Shown here: piece after piece, positions 8,712-17,054 of the stretch
Numbering within the stretch: the stretch's first letter is position 1
How the letters are laid out: every line of letters begins with the position of its first letter
Origin: Chloroflexota bacterium
GTDB taxonomy: Bacteria > Chloroflexota > UBA11872 > VXNJ01
Assembly: GCA_009840625.1 (NCBI GenBank)
Contig: VXNJ01000001.1
Coordinates: 62,001-126,000, forward strand
Direction of reading: 5' to 3'
DNA length: 64,000 bases
The notes under the pieces: model-generated
Told to the model about the DNA's origin: nothing
What the model saw: only the letters and a program-made list of their open reading frames with translations
The model's database searches: none
Translations under genes and position numbers: made by a program

Positions 8712-10720
8712 ACGGAATTCGAGCCAAGCGCAACCACCTAACCGAATCGGCCTATTTCCGGATCGTGCCGGAATTCGAAAGCGCGGCGCCGCTCGGCCAT
8801 TGCGGCGACCCCGACCCCCAGGGGATCCTGCACGCGGCCCTGTCCGGATTGGCCGATTACGAAGAGGTCGAAATCCGGTGGCTGTTCGCGCCCGCGTCTC
8901 CAAATGCCCAGCGCCAATTCGCGGCCGCCTGCGGCCGGTTGCAGAACGGCATCGCCCCCTATCGCCACGGGCTAGCGGCCAGCCTGGCGCGATCCGTCGT
9001 CGGTGGAGTCAGGTTCCTTCTCGACGTTATGTTCTGCCGACCGGAGCATCCTGTACCTCACCGAGAAAGCGAGCTCTCCCGAATCGTCGCCAAACGCGCG
9101 CTCGAACCGCTATTGGCTGGGGCGGTCCTGGCCCGCGTTCGGGCCCCCAATGCACGGCATGGCACGATCGTCGCCGCGCTGGCCCAGGCGCTTGGCCAGT
9201 ACGGGTCCGGTTGGAATCGGCTGAAGGTCGAACGGCTGTCCGACAACCGCCGCGCTGAATCTTGGTTCGACGGCTGGCGCTTGCCGAATTCGGGATGCTG
9301 GCTGCTTACCGCCGCGGACGCGGCCGCGCTCTGCGAACTGCCAACGGCGCGGTCCCGCGATCCCAACCTGGCCCGCGCGCCGGCCGCCCAGGTCCCGCCG
9401 GCGGCGATGGTGCCGGTGGGCGAGGGGCTCTTTCTGGGTTGGCCCGAACCGGGATCGGCCGATCCCAGGCGGCAACTTGGTCTGCGCACCGAGGACGCGC
9501 TGCGGCACGTGCTGGCGGTCGGACCGACCGGGACCGGCAAGAGCACATTCCTATATTGGTACGCCCAGTCGGCAATCCGCAGCGGTATGGGATTGCTGCT
9601 GCTGGATCCCAAGGGAGACCTCGCCGAAGCGGTCCTGGACGCGGTGCCAGAGTGCCGGGCCAACGACGTCGCATTCCTGAACTTTGCCGACACCGCCAGA
9701 CCGATCGGGCTCAACCCGCTGGCGGTGACCGATACGGCCGCGGCCGACCAGACCGCGGCGGCGGTAAGCACCATGATGCGCGAGCTGGTTACCGGCGAGG
9801 GCATGGCGTGGGGCACCACTATGTCGCAGGCGTTCGCCTACGGCTTTAGGACCCTGGCCGCAAATCCACAGATCGAACCGACCATGCTGGACCTGGAGCG
9901 GCTGTTCTTCGACCGCGGATGGCGCGCCGGTCTGCTGCAGAACGTCTCCGATCCGTTCGTTGCCGCCTACTGGACCAACCAGGTGGACCGGATGGGCGAG
10001 CGCCAGTTCGAGCTCAACTTCGGATCGGCGCTGCGTCGGATGGCCCTACTGGTCAACGACCCGCGTGTCCGCAACATCCTGGCTCAGGCGCGGCCGGCAG
10101 TGCGCTGGGACCGTGCGTTAAAGCGATCGGCGATCGTGCTGGTGAACCTGGACCAGGCCGACAACGCCCTTGGGATCGCCGGATCGCGCCTGCTGGGCAG
10201 CATCATCGTCACCCAGTTCTGGCAGGCGGTGCTGAGGCGCCCGCGCGGAGATCGGCCGCCGTTCATCTTCCTGATCGACGAATTCCAGGAATTCCTCGAT
10301 ACCGGCCGCAACATGGGGGCGTTCTTCGAGCGCTCCCGCAGTTACCGGGTGGGGATGTGCATCGCGACCCAGTCCCTGGCCCAGCCGCGGCTCAAAGCCG
10401 TGCGGCGCACGGTGACGATCAACGCTCGCACCCACGTGGTGTTTGGCGGGTTGCGGGACGAGGCCCGGCACTTCGCGCTGTCAACCGAACCGCACTTTTC
10501 GGCCCGCGACTTGGACCGCCGCGAGGCATTCCAGATGACGGTTTCGACGCTGGTTGACAACCAGCCGGTGCCGCCGTTTTCAGCCCACGTGACGGCGCTG
10601 CCGGATCCCTGTGCGGATCGGCTGACGGCCCGAAAGCGGCGCGCCTCGCAGCTGTTTGGCGCCGACCTGGGGCAACTCGAGGAGAGCGTTCGCCGGCGCT
10701 ACGGCCCGCGTCTTAACTGA
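8678..10720 (+). CDS. VirD4/TraG-like coupling ATPase
   Basis: About 680 residues if GTG 8678 is the start. The frame is open further upstream, but the region before 8678 overlaps other genes, so this is the best canonical start. Walker A GPTGTGKST lies near 282, LLLLDPKGDLAEAV near 307, and Walker B FIFLIDEFQEFL near 530, followed by a CIATQSLAQPRL segment. This is the pattern of VirD4/TraG/TraD-type and related DUF87-like ATPases that feed substrates to type IV secretion channels. The N-terminal hydrophobic part is short (FLAWLTL), so the separate membrane protein encoded just upstream could act as anchor. No relaxase gene accompanies it. Confidence 0.78.
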   Translation: MVGRFLAWLTLNGIRAKRNHLTESAYFRIVPEFESAAPLGHCGDPDPQGILHAALSGLADYEEVEIRWLFAPASPNAQRQFAAACGRLQNGIAPYRHGLAASLARSVVGGVRFLLDVMFCRPEHPVPHRESELSRIVAKRALEPLLAGAVLARVRAPNARHGTIVAALAQALGQYGSGWNRLKVERLSDNRRAESWFDGWRLPNSGCWLLTAADAAALCELPTARSRDPNLARAPAAQVPPAAMVPVGEGLFLGWPEPGSADPRRQLGLRTEDALRHVLAVGPTGTGKSTFLYWYAQSAIRSGMGLLLLDPKGDLAEAVLDAVPECRANDVAFLNFADTARPIGLNPLAVTDTAAADQTAAAVSTMMRELVTGEGMAWGTTMSQAFAYGFRTLAANPQIEPTMLDLERLFFDRGWRAGLLQNVSDPFVAAYWTNQVDRMGERQFELNFGSALRRMALLVNDPRVRNILAQARPAVRWDRALKRSAIVLVNLDQADNALGIAGSRLLGSIIVTQFWQAVLRRPRGDRPPFIFLIDEFQEFLDTGRNMGAFFERSRSYRVGMCIATQSLAQPRLKAVRRTVTINARTHVVFGGLRDEARHFALSTEPHFSARDLDRREAFQMTVSTLVDNQPVPPFSAHVTALPDPCADRLTARKRRASQLFGADLGQLEESVRRRYGPRLN

Positions 10721-10842
10721 AGCCGGGCACCGGGGCGCGCATACGGGATTCCCTCTGGCGCAAGGGTCCTGGGCGGACCGAGGATTCTGCCAGCGCCGGA
10801 GTCCCGGCGCATAACACCTGGAGCTACAAAACGGAGCAGTTC

Positions 10843-11229
10843 TTGCCTTTGGCGCCGGCCGGGCTTCTGGCCGGCTGCGGCCTGGCAATTGCCGTCGCGC
10901 TTTTCGTTTGGTTGGGAGCCCGATCAGGGCCACTGGCTGGCGATCCGACCGGGACCTGGTACCGGATTCTGGTACCTTCCGACCACGATGGGCCGGCGCA
11001 TTCGATGCTTTCCGAGCTCGCCCGATCGGGCGAGCTGGCCGCACCCGGTCCGCGCCTGCTGGGCGGAGCGGAACCGGCCGCTTTCGGCCGCGCGGTCAGG
11101 ATCAACGCCCGCCGGATCTCATACAGCGATTACACCGCCGGGCCCTGGTCGGGAAACCACCCCGCGCGCCTCAAGCACCTTTACCCCGGTATCCGGGTAG
11201 ACGTCTCCCAAAGGAGGAACCTTGCTTAA
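10843..11229 (+). CDS. Small N-anchored protein of unknown function in the pilus array
   Basis: A 128-residue protein from TTG 10843, with GGAG six bases upstream. An N-terminal hydrophobic helix (GLLAGCGLAIAVALFVWLG) is followed by a soluble domain of about 100 residues with no recognised motif. Its 3' end overlaps the Flp pilin start by eight bases. It is separated from the VirD4-like gene by 122 bases, so a promoter for the pilus half of the array may lie in 10721-10842, though none was identified. Function unknown. Confidence 0.5.
   Translation: MPLAPAGLLAGCGLAIAVALFVWLGARSGPLAGDPTGTWYRILVPSDHDGPAHSMLSELARSGELAAPGPRLLGGAEPAAFGRAVRINARRISYSDYTAGPWSGNHPARLKHLYPGIRVDVSQRRNLA
11211..11217 (+). 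promoter_or_regulatory. Strong ribosome binding site of the Flp pilin
   Basis: AAGGAGG lies four bases before the TTG start of the pilin at 11222. It is the most complete Shine-Dalgarno match noticed in the array, fitting a pilin needed in many copies, and it decides the TTG as start. Confidence 0.75.
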
Positions 11230-11419
11230 TCGGATCATGCTGCGCCTGCGCGGCACTCTCGCGCGGTTCATCGCCGACGAGCGCGGTTCGGCGACCGAGT
11301 ACATCATGATCGCCGGCCTGGCGGTGATAGTCCTCGGCGCCGCCGTGGTGACCTGGAACGAAGGTCTGGTCACCTACCTCGACGACATGCTCTCCGACCT
11401 GCAGGGGCTGGGGGAGTAA
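11222..11419 (+). CDS. flp: Flp/Fap-type pilin
   Basis: A 65-residue protein from TTG 11222. It has a short basic leader, then ERGSATEYIMIAGLAVIVLG, the Flp pilin hallmark: a Gly-type processing site followed after a few residues by Glu and Tyr (the T-E-Y pair), running into a hydrophobic helix. The prepilin peptidase encoded at 17821 should remove the leader. The mature subunit polymerises into Tad pili used for adhesion. A strong ribosome binding site precedes it. Confidence 0.85.
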   Translation: MLNRIMLRLRGTLARFIADERGSATEYIMIAGLAVIVLGAAVVTWNEGLVTYLDDMLSDLQGLGE

Positions 11420-11474
11420 CGTCTTCCGGGCCCTGGCAAGCGAGCGCGGCGGCGCGGCCACCGAGGCGATCCTG

Positions 11475-11825
11475 GTGTTGTCGCTTCTGGCGCCGCTGTT
11501 TGCGGCGATGATCGCGCTCGGAGACCTCTGGGCCGACCAGGTGGCGTTGGACCATGTGGCGGCCGTCGCGGTCCGCCGCGCCGCCGCCGCCGGCGGGGAC
11601 TCGGCGCAGTTGCGGGCGAGCCTGCGGTCCGATCTCGAGGCGGCCGGTCTGCCGGAAGATTCGGTGACGGTGCGGGTCGATCCGGCAGCGCCGGCCTGGC
11701 AGGACTCGATCACGGTGCGCCTCAGCCTGTCGCGCAGCATCCAGATCCCGCTGCTCGGATCCCGGGACCTGCAGCTGTCTTCGCAGTTCGCGGCCCGCAA
11801 CGAGGTCGGCGAGGTCGCCGCATGA
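11475..11825 (+). CDS. tadE: TadE-like minor pilin
   Basis: The canonical start (GTG 11475) gives 116 residues, but the coding frame is plainly longer: from 11421 it reads ALASERGGAATEAILVLSLL, the TadE leader with ERGG and the conserved Glu. No ATG, GTG or TTG lies upstream in frame; a CTG at 11433 is the best candidate start. The hydrophobic helix (LLAPLFAAMIALG) is followed by a small periplasm-side domain rich in Ala and Arg. TadE-type pseudopilins help assemble Flp fibres. The stop overlaps the next ATG. Confidence 0.7.
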   Translation: MLSLLAPLFAAMIALGDLWADQVALDHVAAVAVRRAAAAGGDSAQLRASLRSDLEAAGLPEDSVTVRVDPAAPAWQDSITVRLSLSRSIQIPLLGSRDLQLSSQFAARNEVGEVAA

Positions 11826-12289
11826 TCGGGCGATTCCTATTTGGCGAACGCGGATCGGTCAGCGTGCAGGGGATCCTGCTGCTGGGCATATTCATGGTCG
11901 TGCTGGCGTTCGTGGCCGAATTCGGGTCGCTGCGCGCCAAGACCCTGCGGCTGCAGTCGGCGTTCGACCGCGCGGCCCTGGCGGCAACCGGTGCGATCGA
12001 TGGCGGCGCCCTGGCCGATAGAGGCGAGCTCAGGCTCGATGCGGCGGCCGCCGAGGCCGTCGCCCGGGAATACCTGGCCGCCAACCTGGAGCCGCTGGAA
12101 GGCTCGATACCCGGTATGACCGCGAGCCGGGTTGCGACCGCCGCCCAAGTCGGGGTTTCCTCGGCGCCGGAATCGTCCGTCACGCTGTCGGGCGTGGTGG
12201 ATCTGCCCAACGGGTTGCTCGCAATCGTCGGCGTCGGTCCGACCACCACCCACCGCATCGAATCCCATTCCGTATTGGAAGGACCCTGA
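11822..12289 (+). CDS. TadG/TadE-like pilus assembly protein
   Basis: A 155-residue protein whose ATG overlaps the tadE stop (ATGA). It opens with a TadE/G-type leader (ERGSVSVQGILLLGIFMVVL) with one hydrophobic helix, then a region (TLRLQSAFDRAALAATGA) like the QxAxDxAALAAA stretch of TadG and Flp-associated proteins. TadG proteins are normally larger and carry a von Willebrand domain, which is missing here, so this is a short version. It probably sits at the pilus base or tip with TadE. Confidence 0.6.
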   Translation: MIGRFLFGERGSVSVQGILLLGIFMVVLAFVAEFGSLRAKTLRLQSAFDRAALAATGAIDGGALADRGELRLDAAAAEAVAREYLAANLEPLEGSIPGMTASRVATAAQVGVSSAPESSVTLSGVVDLPNGLLAIVGVGPTTTHRIESHSVLEGP

Positions 12290-12290
12290 A

Positions 12291-12713
12291 TTGATCGGTA
12301 GAAACCTCTGGGCGCTCATGGTAGCCGCCCTCCTGCTGGCGGCGTTGGCCGGCGGCATCTGGTTCTCCAACCGTCCCGCACCAACCGAAAGCACCGAACC
12401 CGTCCCAAGCGGGGCCGGACCGGGGCCGACCCAACCACGCGCGCTGGCCCCAGTCGGCCTGGAGATCGGCTCCGACGAGGGACCGGGTCCCTTCGAGCTG
12501 ACGATCGGAGAGCGGCTAAGCCTGCTGGCGGCGGTGGAGCTCGAAGACGGCAGCGTCAGGTACGACGCCCCGATCAGCTGGTCGAGCTCAGATCCGCAGA
12601 TAGCCCGCGTCGATTCGCAGGGTCTTTTGAGCGGGATGGGAATCGGGCAGGTTCGGTTAACGGCCGAACTATCCCCATTGATTACGGAAGTTACCGTCCG
12701 CGTTGGCGAGTAG
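12291..12713 (+). CDS. Membrane-anchored protein with Big_2-like (bacterial Ig) domain
   Basis: A 140-residue protein from TTG 12291; GGAAGGA lies seven bases upstream. An N-terminal helix (LWALMVAALLLAALAGGIWF) is followed by a Pro-rich linker and a C-terminal domain with ISWSSSDPQIARVDSQGLLS, the signature of group 2 bacterial Ig-like domains (W-S-S-S-D-x-x-A-x-V-D-x-x-G-x-L). Such domains give adhesins extracellular bulk or binding surfaces. Its place between pilin-like genes and the secreted protein suggests a surface role with the fibre. Overlaps the next gene by 11 bases. Confidence 0.62.
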   Translation: MIGRNLWALMVAALLLAALAGGIWFSNRPAPTESTEPVPSGAGPGPTQPRALAPVGLEIGSDEGPGPFELTIGERLSLLAAVELEDGSVRYDAPISWSSSDPQIARVDSQGLLSGMGIGQVRLTAELSPLITEVTVRVGE

Positions 12714-14292
12714 CAGCGACTTGAATGCGGCGTTGACGCGAGCCTTGTCCGGCATATTCGGGGTCGCGCTGGCGGTCCTGCTGCTGGTCACGGGAGCTCC
12801 TCCGGCGCTCGCCGACCACGGCGAGTGGCAGGAGCGGCAGACCTGGATCGAACCGGTGCGGGAAGAAAGGATCCGCGTGATTCCCGGCCGCTGGGTGAAC
12901 AAAAGGGTCTGGGTCCCGCCGCGCACGGTGACCAGGGAGGAGACGACCACCGTTGAAGTCGAAGTCGAATACCAGTACTACGTCGAGGACGGGCACTGGG
13001 ACGTCGTTCACGTTTGGGTCGAGGCCTACGAGGTCCGGTGCCAAACAGTCTGGAAGTGGTACCGGGACTGCTCGGATTTCTGGGGCTCCTGCGAATGGGT
13101 CTACGGTCCGCGCGAGGAGTGCAAGCGGGTCGACGTCTCGTATTTCCGGTTGGAGCGCCGCTGGGTCGACACCTCCTACTGGGAGACCCGCACCCGCACC
13201 GAAAACCGGCAGGAAACCCGGACCGTGACCGAGGAGATCCCGGGTTACTGGGAAACCCGGCAACGGTGGGTGCCGGGCCGGACCGAGACCTACTGGCACG
13301 AAATCGAGCCGGGGCGCTGGGAGACCACCCGGGTATGGGTGGAGCTGCCCCACGAGGGAGTCGGCGAAGAGCCGCCTGCGTGCAGGCCCAGCGGCATCTA
13401 CAAGGTTTCCAGCAACTACGTGGGCAACACCCAGTGGACCGACGAGGACGGGACCATCCATTACGGGACCGAGACCTCCCCTGAAGAGAACCCCTGGTGG
13501 GCGGTCAGCCTGGGTTCGGTTTCCAAGGGCAGCGGCAGCCGCTACGACTCGCAGGCCTTCAACGGCCGCGGGAGCGGCGCCGACGGCCTGCTGCTTGCGG
13601 GACGCTTCTACCGCAACTACCTGCCGGACGGGGATTGCTTCGAAGCGGTGAGCGTCGTCTTCTTCCAGGACGATACGGTCGTGGCCGGCGAGCTGGACGA
13701 ACCCGGTACCCCCGATCCAACCCCAACGCCCGACCCCGGTTCGCCGACCCCGACCCCGAGTCCCACGCCCGAGGCAACGCCCACGCCCGGCAATCCACCG
13801 AACTCGCCGACCAAATCTCCGACTTCCACCCCGACCCGGCGACCGACCACCCCGCCCCATTCCCCGACCCAGCCGCCGGTCGTCTTGGATCCCGGGGGAG
13901 AGTTCGCCTTCGCGGTGGCCATCGAAGGGTCCGGTGAAGTGACCGGAGCCGGCCAGCCGAGCATCCAGGTGCTGCGCGGCGCTCCCGTCGAGGTCTATCT
14001 GCTGCCGCGCCTTAAACCGCCGGAACAGGACCCTGAAGCCACGATTTCGTTCAGGTCGTGGACCTACCTTTCAGGACCCAACGATCATCCGGATTCGCCC
14101 ACAGCCGGGACGGTGCACGGTCCGCTGCAACCGCTGCGATTGCGTCTCGACGCCCGTCCGCCCGCCGGACGCGCGCAGCATCAGATCGAACTCTCGGCCC
14201 GCGTGCGGGTCATCGCCAGCGACGGGCGCATCGAGGACTTCGAACTGCCGGTCACGCTCCTGGCCCAGGTCCACTACCAGGCGATCGCGTGA
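12703..14292 (+). CDS. Secreted Trp/Arg/Tyr-rich repeat protein with Pro-Thr stalk
   Basis: A 529-residue protein from TTG 12703. A signal peptide (ALAVLLLVTGAPPALA) is followed by about 190 residues of irregular aromatic-basic repeats built on P-G-R-W / R-x-W-V-P / E-T-R-T units (RVIPGRWVNKRVWVPPRTV and, further on, GYWETRQRWVPGR and EPGRWETTRVWVELP). Four Cys lie at about 107-145. After a small domain comes a Pro-Thr-Ser stalk at about 330-390, then a C-terminal beta-rich domain. No family was recognised beyond general likeness to W-x-x-V-P-G repeat proteins. The location inside the Tad genes and the secreted architecture suggest a fibre-associated adhesin or tip protein; this is inference. 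Confidence 0.6.
   Translation: MASSSDLNAALTRALSGIFGVALAVLLLVTGAPPALADHGEWQERQTWIEPVREERIRVIPGRWVNKRVWVPPRTVTREETTTVEVEVEYQYYVEDGHWDVVHVWVEAYEVRCQTVWKWYRDCSDFWGSCEWVYGPREECKRVDVSYFRLERRWVDTSYWETRTRTENRQETRTVTEEIPGYWETRQRWVPGRTETYWHEIEPGRWETTRVWVELPHEGVGEEPPACRPSGIYKVSSNYVGNTQWTDEDGTIHYGTETSPEENPWWAVSLGSVSKGSGSRYDSQAFNGRGSGADGLLLAGRFYRNYLPDGDCFEAVSVVFFQDDTVVAGELDEPGTPDPTPTPDPGSPTPTPSPTPEATPTPGNPPNSPTKSPTSTPTRRPTTPPHSPTQPPVVLDPGGEFAFAVAIEGSGEVTGAGQPSIQVLRGAPVEVYLLPRLKPPEQDPEATISFRSWTYLSGPNDHPDSPTAGTVHGPLQPLRLRLDARPPAGRAQHQIELSARVRVIASDGRIEDFELPVTLLAQVHYQAIA
13700..13875 (+). repeat. Low-complexity Pro/Thr/Ser-coding repeat
   Basis: Imperfect repetition of C-rich triplets such as CCGACCCCGACC encodes P-T-P-x-P units in the stalk of the secreted protein. 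It is prone to slippage, so length may vary between strains. Confidence 0.7.
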
Positions 14293-14942
14293 GAGCGATC
14301 AACTGGTGGCGGATCGCCCTGCTGGCGCTGGCGCTGCTGCTGGCCGGCGGTGCGGTATCGATGTACTTACTGGACGACCGCCCGGCCAAGGTCCTGGTCC
14401 TGGCCCGCGACGTCCCGGCCGGCCAGCGGCTGGTCGAGTCAGATCTTTCCTTCAAGAATGCCCCGCGCGGCGCGTTGCCGCCCGGCGCCCTTGCCGATCC
14501 TGAAGCGGCGATTGGACAGCATGCGCGCGGGCCCCTGCCACGGGGCCAATACCTGACCGGCCGGCAGCTGGCTCCAACCGCCTGGCGTGCGCTCGCCGAA
14601 TCCAGCATCAAGCTGCCGGTGGGATGGTCCCTGCTGGCGTTGCCGATGGAATTCGAGCACGCCCTCGGCGGGGCCCTCTCGCCGGGGCAGAAAGTCGACC
14701 TGTACGCGGTCGCCAAGCGATCGGCCGGACCGGCCGAGATCCTGGCACCCGGAGCCCGGCTGATCGACCTGCGCAGCCCGGATGGGCAGAGCCTGGCGGT
14801 GGCGCGTTCTCCCGGATTGGATGCCGACGAACCGCTCGGCTCGGTGTTGATCGCCCTGCCGCGCGCGTTGCTGGCCCGGGTAATCGCCCGCATCGAAAGT
14901 TCGCACTTCGTGCTGGCGACCGCCGCGGACGCCGGTCCCTGA
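14289..14942 (+). CDS. cpaB: CpaB/RcpC Flp pilus assembly protein (SAF domain)
   Basis: A 217-residue protein from GTG 14289, overlapping the preceding stop (GTGA). An N-terminal helix (IALLALALLLAGGAVSMYLL) leads to an SAF domain: VLVLARDVPAGQRLVESDL at about 35-55 and a second strand set near LPRGQYLTGRQL, then a C-terminal beta domain with SPGQKVDLYAV. This matches CpaB/RcpC, a periplasm-side component of Tad pilus assembly. The stop overlaps the proposed CTG start of tadA. Confidence 0.8.
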   Translation: MRAINWWRIALLALALLLAGGAVSMYLLDDRPAKVLVLARDVPAGQRLVESDLSFKNAPRGALPPGALADPEAAIGQHARGPLPRGQYLTGRQLAPTAWRALAESSIKLPVGWSLLALPMEFEHALGGALSPGQKVDLYAVAKRSAGPAEILAPGARLIDLRSPDGQSLAVARSPGLDADEPLGSVLIALPRALLARVIARIESSHFVLATAADAGP

Positions 14943-16201
14943 CGGCAACAGCACCCGGTTCTGGAAATCTCGAGGCCCAACTCGATTTCCTGCGCGACCA
15001 GCTGCTCCATCAAGTGGAACCCGAGCTGCTTGATCCATTCCGTTCTGAGCCCGGTCAGCGCCGGCAGCTGCGCGAGTTGATCAGGGAACTGCTGGCGCAG
15101 TGGTCGCCGGGCGCCGAATTCGGGGCCGAGCGGATCGAGACCCTGCTGGCCGAGCTGATCGGTCTGGGGCCGCTGGACCCGCTGCTTTCCGATCCGGGCA
15201 TATCAGACATCCTGGTTAACTCCCCCGACGAGGTCTGGGTCGAACGCCGCGGGCGCCTGGAACGCGTCGATACCGCTTTTCGGGGTCCGGAACACCTGGG
15301 CGCGTTGATGGAGAAGATCGCCGCCCTGGTCGGGCGGACCATTAGCCTGCAGACGCCCTGCCTGGATGCCCGGATGGCCGACGGTTCGCGCGCCAACCTG
15401 GTCATCGCTCCGGTGGGCGGTCCGTGTCTATCGATCCGGCGGCACCGCCAGGAACTGCGACCCCTGTACGGCGCCGCCGATTCGTGGGCCGCCGGCGGCG
15501 GGATGAGCGAACTGATGGGCAGGTTGTTCGCCATGGCCATGAGCGCGCGCTGCAATTTCCTTATCTCCGGCGCCACCGGGGCCGGCAAGTCGACCTTTCT
15601 GGCTTCGCTTTTGGCGCATGTGCCGCCAAACGAGCGATTGGTGGTAATCGAGGACACCCAGGAATTGCCGATCGATCCCGGCGCTCACGCCGTGCGTCTG
15701 CAGTGCGTGCATGACGTGCGGGGCGCCAGTTCGGGCCAGCGTCGCGTGAACCTGGCCGACCTGGTCGTCAACGCCCTGCGGATGCGCCCGGACCGCCTGG
15801 TGGTCGGTGAGATTCGCACCCCGCGCGAGGCTTACGTGACCATAGAAGCCCTGAACACCGGGCATCCCGGGTCGGGATCGACCATTCACGCCGACGGCGC
15901 CGCCGATGCATTGGGGCGGCTCGAGATGCTGATCAGGCGCGAGTACGGGGGGTTCAGCGCCGCCGACGTGCGGGCGCCGATCGCCCGGGCGTTTGATTTC
16001 ATCGTCCATGTCGGGCGCCTGGAGAACGGGCGCCGGATCGTTCGCGAGGTGATCGAACTGGCCGGGATGCGGGGTTCGGAATACGACCTGCGTCCGGCGT
16101 TTGCCTGGACCGCGGACGCTGGGTTTCAACCCTGCGGCGAATACAGGACAGGACCGCGGGTCAAGGCCAAGTTCGGTTCCACGTCCGACGTCGGCGCCTA
16201 G
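14939..16201 (+). CDS. tadA: TadA/CpaF pilus assembly ATPase
   Basis: About 420 residues. The family N-terminal domain (LDPLLSDPGISDILVN near 80, and ARMADGSRANLVIAPV near 145) precedes Walker A SGATGAGKST near 209, RLVVIEDTQELPI (Asp and Glu boxes) near 233, and VGEIRTPREA near 290 with HPGSGSTIHADGA near 310. TadA hydrolyses ATP to drive Flp pilin polymerisation with TadB and TadC. No ATG, GTG or TTG lies close to the expected N-terminus; CTG at 14939 overlaps the cpaB stop as CTGA, mimicking the ATGA and GTGA couplings of the neighbours, and is proposed as start. Catalytic motifs are intact. Confidence 0.88.
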   Translation: MTATAPGSGNLEAQLDFLRDQLLHQVEPELLDPFRSEPGQRRQLRELIRELLAQWSPGAEFGAERIETLLAELIGLGPLDPLLSDPGISDILVNSPDEVWVERRGRLERVDTAFRGPEHLGALMEKIAALVGRTISLQTPCLDARMADGSRANLVIAPVGGPCLSIRRHRQELRPLYGAADSWAAGGGMSELMGRLFAMAMSARCNFLISGATGAGKSTFLASLLAHVPPNERLVVIEDTQELPIDPGAHAVRLQCVHDVRGASSGQRRVNLADLVVNALRMRPDRLVVGEIRTPREAYVTIEALNTGHPGSGSTIHADGAADALGRLEMLIRREYGGFSAADVRAPIARAFDFIVHVGRLENGRRIVREVIELAGMRGSEYDLRPAFAWTADAGFQPCGEYRTGPRVKAKFGSTSDVGA

Positions 16202-16202
16202 C

Positions 16203-17054
16203 GTGCCGATTCACTTCGGATTGGTCGCAGCCGGTGTGGCAGTCCTGCTACTGGGCGCGTTTGACCTGCCGATTGCGGCATCCCGACTCCCGATCTTCGC
16301 CGCGGCCGGGGAGTTCCTGGCGCGGATCCGGCGCGCCAGCGGGATCAGTCTGGGATCGGCCCAGCTGCTCGTGGTCTGCTGCATCGCGGGTTTGGGGGCA
16401 GGTCGGTTGGCCGCAGGGATCTCCATCCAGATGGCGGTGTTATCCGGGGCCGCGGCCGCAATGGCGCCGCTGGCGTACCTGTGGCTGCGCACCGCCGGGC
16501 ACGAGCGCCGCATCGAGCGCGAGGTGATCGCCTGCTCCCGGCAGCTCTCGGCGCACCTGGCCGCCGGCGAGAACCTGTACCGCTCGATCCGCCAGCTGGC
16601 CGGATCGCGCGACAACCCGGTCGAGGAGGCACTCGGCAAGGTAGCCGACGAGTTCCGTTTCGATCGGCCGTTGGCCCAGGTGCTTGGCGCGGCGGCGGTC
16701 CGAGCCCAATACCGGCCGCTGGCGTTGTTGCTGACGGTAATGGCCCAACTCGCCCGGCAGGGCGCGCAGGGCCAGGCGGCCGCCGACGTGCTGGACCTCG
16801 TCGCCCGGCAGATCGAGCTCGGGCTGCGCGCGCGCGAGCAGCTCACCGAGCGAACCCGTGGGATTGCTATACAGATCTACGTCGTGGCAGGGGCGATCCC
16901 GCTCATGGCCGTCTGGCTCTGGCAGAGCTCCCCGTACCGGTTCTCCGTGTTTGAACTGCCGTTGGGGCGCTCGATCCTTATGCCATTTGCACTGGTGATG
17001 GAACTTATTGGATTGGTCCTGCTCTGGCGCTGGACCCGGCCCGATTCGCTGTGA
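16203..17054 (+). CDS. tadB: TadB-like Flp pilus assembly membrane protein
   Basis: A 283-residue protein from GTG 16203, one base after the tadA stop. N-terminal helices (HFGLVAAGVAVLLLG and later LLVVCCIAGLGAG, MAPLAYLWL) are followed by a cytoplasmic T2SSF-type region with ACSRQLSAHLAAGENLYRSI and LAQVLGAAA near 155, and C-terminal helices (IYVVAGAIPLMAVWLW, LVMELIGLVLLWRW). This is the usual TadB layout; it anchors the TadA motor together with TadC. Overlaps tadC by GTGA. Confidence 0.8.
   Translation: MPIHFGLVAAGVAVLLLGAFDLPIAASRLPIFAAAGEFLARIRRASGISLGSAQLLVVCCIAGLGAGRLAAGISIQMAVLSGAAAAMAPLAYLWLRTAGHERRIEREVIACSRQLSAHLAAGENLYRSIRQLAGSRDNPVEEALGKVADEFRFDRPLAQVLGAAAVRAQYRPLALLLTVMAQLARQGAQGQAAADVLDLVARQIELGLRAREQLTERTRGIAIQIYVVAGAIPLMAVWLWQSSPYRFSVFELPLGRSILMPFALVMELIGLVLLWRWTRPDSL

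Noticed and set aside
12691-13860. A 389-residue minus-strand frame rich in Gly, Arg and Pro
   Set aside because: It mirrors the Trp/Arg-rich and Pro-Thr coding sequence of the secreted protein; no start context or family features.
13700-13875. Short tandem C-rich units considered as a CRISPR-like or regulatory repeat
   Set aside because: They are in frame, encode the Pro-Thr stalk and have no spacers; coding low complexity explains them. No CRISPR array was seen anywhere in the window.
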